This document shows positions 61,515 to 64,000 of a DNA stretch of 64,000 nt, in pieces. The notes under the pieces are model-generated. The model saw only the letters and a program-made list of their open reading frames with translations, had not been told where the DNA came from and did not search any database. The stretch comes from Penelope pileata (taxonomy: Eukaryota > Chordata > Aves > Galliformes > Cracidae), in the NCBI GenBank assembly GCA_013396635.1, contig WBMW01005039.1, forward strand, positions 124,001-188,000, read 5' to 3'. Position numbers and translations under genes: made by a program. How positions within the stretch are numbered: the first letter of the stretch is position 1; the number at the start of each line of letters is the position of its first letter.

Positions 61515-64000
61515 GGGCAAAACTGGAGAATGAAACACTGGCATGGACAGCACTGAAAAAGGGCTGAAAGGCAGTCTATAAAACTATAGAGCCACTGACA
61601 AAAGTTACCCAGGATCATCATATAAAATCCCAAGATTGTAGAAATTATGCTATTTGAAGTTGTTTTGCAAGTATATTACAAAAAGCATGCACAGTTACTG
61701 ACCGAGGACAAGTTACATTTTCCAATGACTTCAGGCACACAACTGAGTTGCTGGTAGTTTTCCAAAAAGCACAAACCTTTAAGTCTCAAACTGAGAAGTC
61801 AAGAAAACCAGCTGTGACACCTTCAGAACTAAGGTCCTATGTACATGGAAGAGCCTGGTCAGAAAAGTATCTGAAGTAATGGCAAAAAGTTCTCCTGGGA
61901 CCTTCTGAAAGTGAGAAAGTTTATAATCATGATTTCAGGTGGAGAAGAAAGGGTCTGGCATTAAAGAGGTATTAAAGAACAGGATATCCTGATCTGTACA
62001 GAAAGTATTAGCTCAAGTGATCGAACAGATCAGCCAAGAGGTCCCTTCTTTCTTTGATAATGAATTGGAAAGATTTTCTCTTGAGTACATAACAGTTTTG
62101 GCTTTTGAGCAGAAGTAGACAGCTCTGTCCTAACTGATCTACCTATTCCAGTAAAGAAATGCAACATCATTTGCCAGTAGCTGTCTGAAGATCACTGTCT
62201 GAAGCTGACCTGCATTCTTTGACTGTTTTAATATAAAGACGACTTCTGTATTTTTGCCAGAGTGAGCATCTTACTGGAACCAGAATCAAAGCAGAAACTA
62301 GAAACAGGTGCATATTTGGCTTTATTCAGGTCTTCCTGTCTGCATACTCTAGAGCTGATCAAGATGACTTCATCCAAGGCACTCCCTCAGCTGGCCTAAA
62401 CTGACAAACTGTCCCTGTGTGCTGCATCCCTAAATCACAGCAATATCTGACAAGGCTGCAAAGTCACTTCTTATGCTTTGCTAGCAACTGAATTATTGCT
62501 GTCCTCCTCTGCATAAGGTGTAGTACTAATTCTTATTAGCAGATCCAAAGAACCATCACATGGTGAATCACCTGATGAATTACTCAAGTGTTTGATTCTC
62601 TGCAGATGGCCTCATTTCCTACTGCAGCTCCCTACAAGCTGCTCTATTGCCTTCTCTTTGCGGCTGGCACAGTGCTGTAAGCCGAAGTGTAAGTCTTGGT
62701 ATTCCAAAACAGAGAGAAACATCAGTAACTGGATAAACATTGCATTTCATCCTTGAGATGATGTCTACAGCAGTTTGTGCCACACACCATCTCTCAGACA
62801 CTATTGAAATATTTGCTATGTAAAGATAAACCAAACATACAGAGCACGTTACAAAATTTTGTGGTCCCAGACCATCCAAGTTCAAACATGATTCACTTAC
62901 AACCAGTCATGCAAAGCCCAGTTGGAATCCAAGAAGAAAACCTAGGTCCACTATTCTGAGGGCGGCTATGAAAAGCAGTGTTATAGAAACTGTGCCATCT
63001 CCATTATCTTGCTCAGGTTTAAACCAGCAGGTTTACGTATAAATGTTCTTTCCCATCCACCCTCAAGCGTGCACATTCAACCACCACTTCTCATTCAACA
63101 CAGAAATAAATGGACCAGGTTCTCTCACACAGAAAAAATGACCAACATCCAGCAGCATTAGGAGGCTCTCACTATTTTCCACATGCCAGCACAAGAGGGG
63201 TGCAACATCTTTGACATGCTGGCTCATATCTGCTGCTAGAATTAATTCAGAATTTACCAATATTGACCTAATAAAAAGGCACAGTTTCTTCCACTGCCCT
63301 TTTCAGTGCAGAATCACAGAATCCCCCCACCACTATCATATTACAAGGCAGTAGAAACGAGGAAATTTATTTTCAGCATAACATTTTTCAGAGGAAAGAA
63401 CAGCCAGAGAGCAGCAGAAAAAGTCAACAAGAACTACACCAAGGAGACCCCAACCATGCTGATTTGTAATTTATGGCATATCTATTGAAACTCATGAGAA
63501 GCATCTTAGATGAGAGCAGCTGAATGACTATGGATCTCAAGAAGTATCTACTTAGAGTCCCTATAGAGCTGTTTCCCCACTGGTTCTATAGCAGATATAC
63601 CTGACAGCAGCTCAATTTTTCCTGCAACCACATAGACTGAAATGAATATTTATACTCTAATTACAGCATGCCATGTAGCCTTGAAGTGACTTCTCTCAAG
63701 CAACACTGACAAACACATGGAAGTGAATGTCAAAAGGGCACGTGGCTTATAAGGAGCTTCTGCTTAAACATGCAATACAACAAAGAGACATCAACCCCTG
63801 TTCTAACGAGTTCCAAAATTACATCCAGGACCCACTAACATCATTATGATAAACAGTAATCTTAATAGCAGGATTGCTGTTAGCAGGGTTGATTCGGAAA
63901 TGTCTCCTGATAATCCAGTTTCTCTGACAGTGCAGACATCTTCCACCTGAAGCTGTGTCCCAGTGCTGCCTCAACAGCTTGGCAGCATGCTTCCCATCAG
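61515..64000. other. Non-coding stretch to the window end
   Basis: No gene is recognised. 61800-62160 has the texture of an old, unrecognised repeat. GAATCACAGAATCC at 63312-63325 faintly resembles a CR1 tail but has no CR1 body next to it. Confidence 0.45.

Noticed and set aside
63312..63325. GAATCACAGAATCC resembling a CR1 tail
   Set aside because: No CR1 body adjoins it.
1..64000. CRISPR arrays, operons, tRNA/rRNA genes, integrated virus with gag/pol/env frames
   Set aside because: No spaced direct-repeat array, no tRNA B-box with matching arms, and no retroviral coding motif was seen on either strand.

Overview
The window looks like vertebrate nuclear DNA, most probably from a bird of the chicken type. 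Three fragments are recognisable as CR1 non-LTR retrotransposons, the dominant avian interspersed repeat. Two of them end in the ATTCTATG-type tail typical of CR1. The rest is AT-rich, CpG-poor single-copy sequence with short simple repeats, poly(A) runs and one assembly N at 25308. There are no operons, ribosome binding sites, tRNA or rRNA genes, or CRISPR arrays. No complete protein-coding gene can be read. The long open frames are mostly low-complexity or open on both strands, as expected by chance.

Layout. 1-165 may be the last coding piece of a gene entering from the left: an open frame from the first base to a TAG at 163. 166-13600 is AT-rich non-coding DNA with a minus-strand CR1 (1452-1717), a possible minus-strand exon (2497-2719) and a GC-richer patch (5741-6380). 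13604-20609 holds two exon-like segments with splice-site-like borders (13604-13712 and 20501-20609), a pair of CTCF-like motifs (17991 and 18271) and a dense AT-rich element (19470-19800). 20610-32940 is mostly featureless apart from a small CpG cluster near 25819-25903. 32945-34480 is the most promoter-like interval: a CpG-enriched patch, two TAATTA sites and a TATATAAG box at 34436.

36518-49540 holds two further CR1 pieces (36518-36620 and 49403-49540) and two copies of an unidentified 124-bp dispersed sequence (37366-37489 and 45222-45345). The copies differ at 17 positions, 16 of them transitions, with no indel. This stretch also holds a minus-strand cysteine-rich exon candidate (41480-41672), a possible 21-nt microexon on the other strand, and two enhancer-like AT-rich blocks. 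One block has an inverted pair of TAATCC sites (39590-39614). The other has a perfect 10-bp inverted repeat built on AGGTCA half-sites (47639-47666). 49541-64000 is again mostly unannotated, with simple repeats, a third CTCF-like motif (58843) and an open frame ending in an AATAAA-containing stretch (61170-61514).

The picture is a gene-poor, repeat-light intergenic or intronic region, of the kind that often flanks developmental regulators and carries long-range regulatory elements. That reading is inference from composition and motifs. The exon calls are low-confidence hypotheses that need alignment or transcript data. I do not see a clear new biological system here; the duplicated 124-bp element and the cysteine-rich exon are the best leads.
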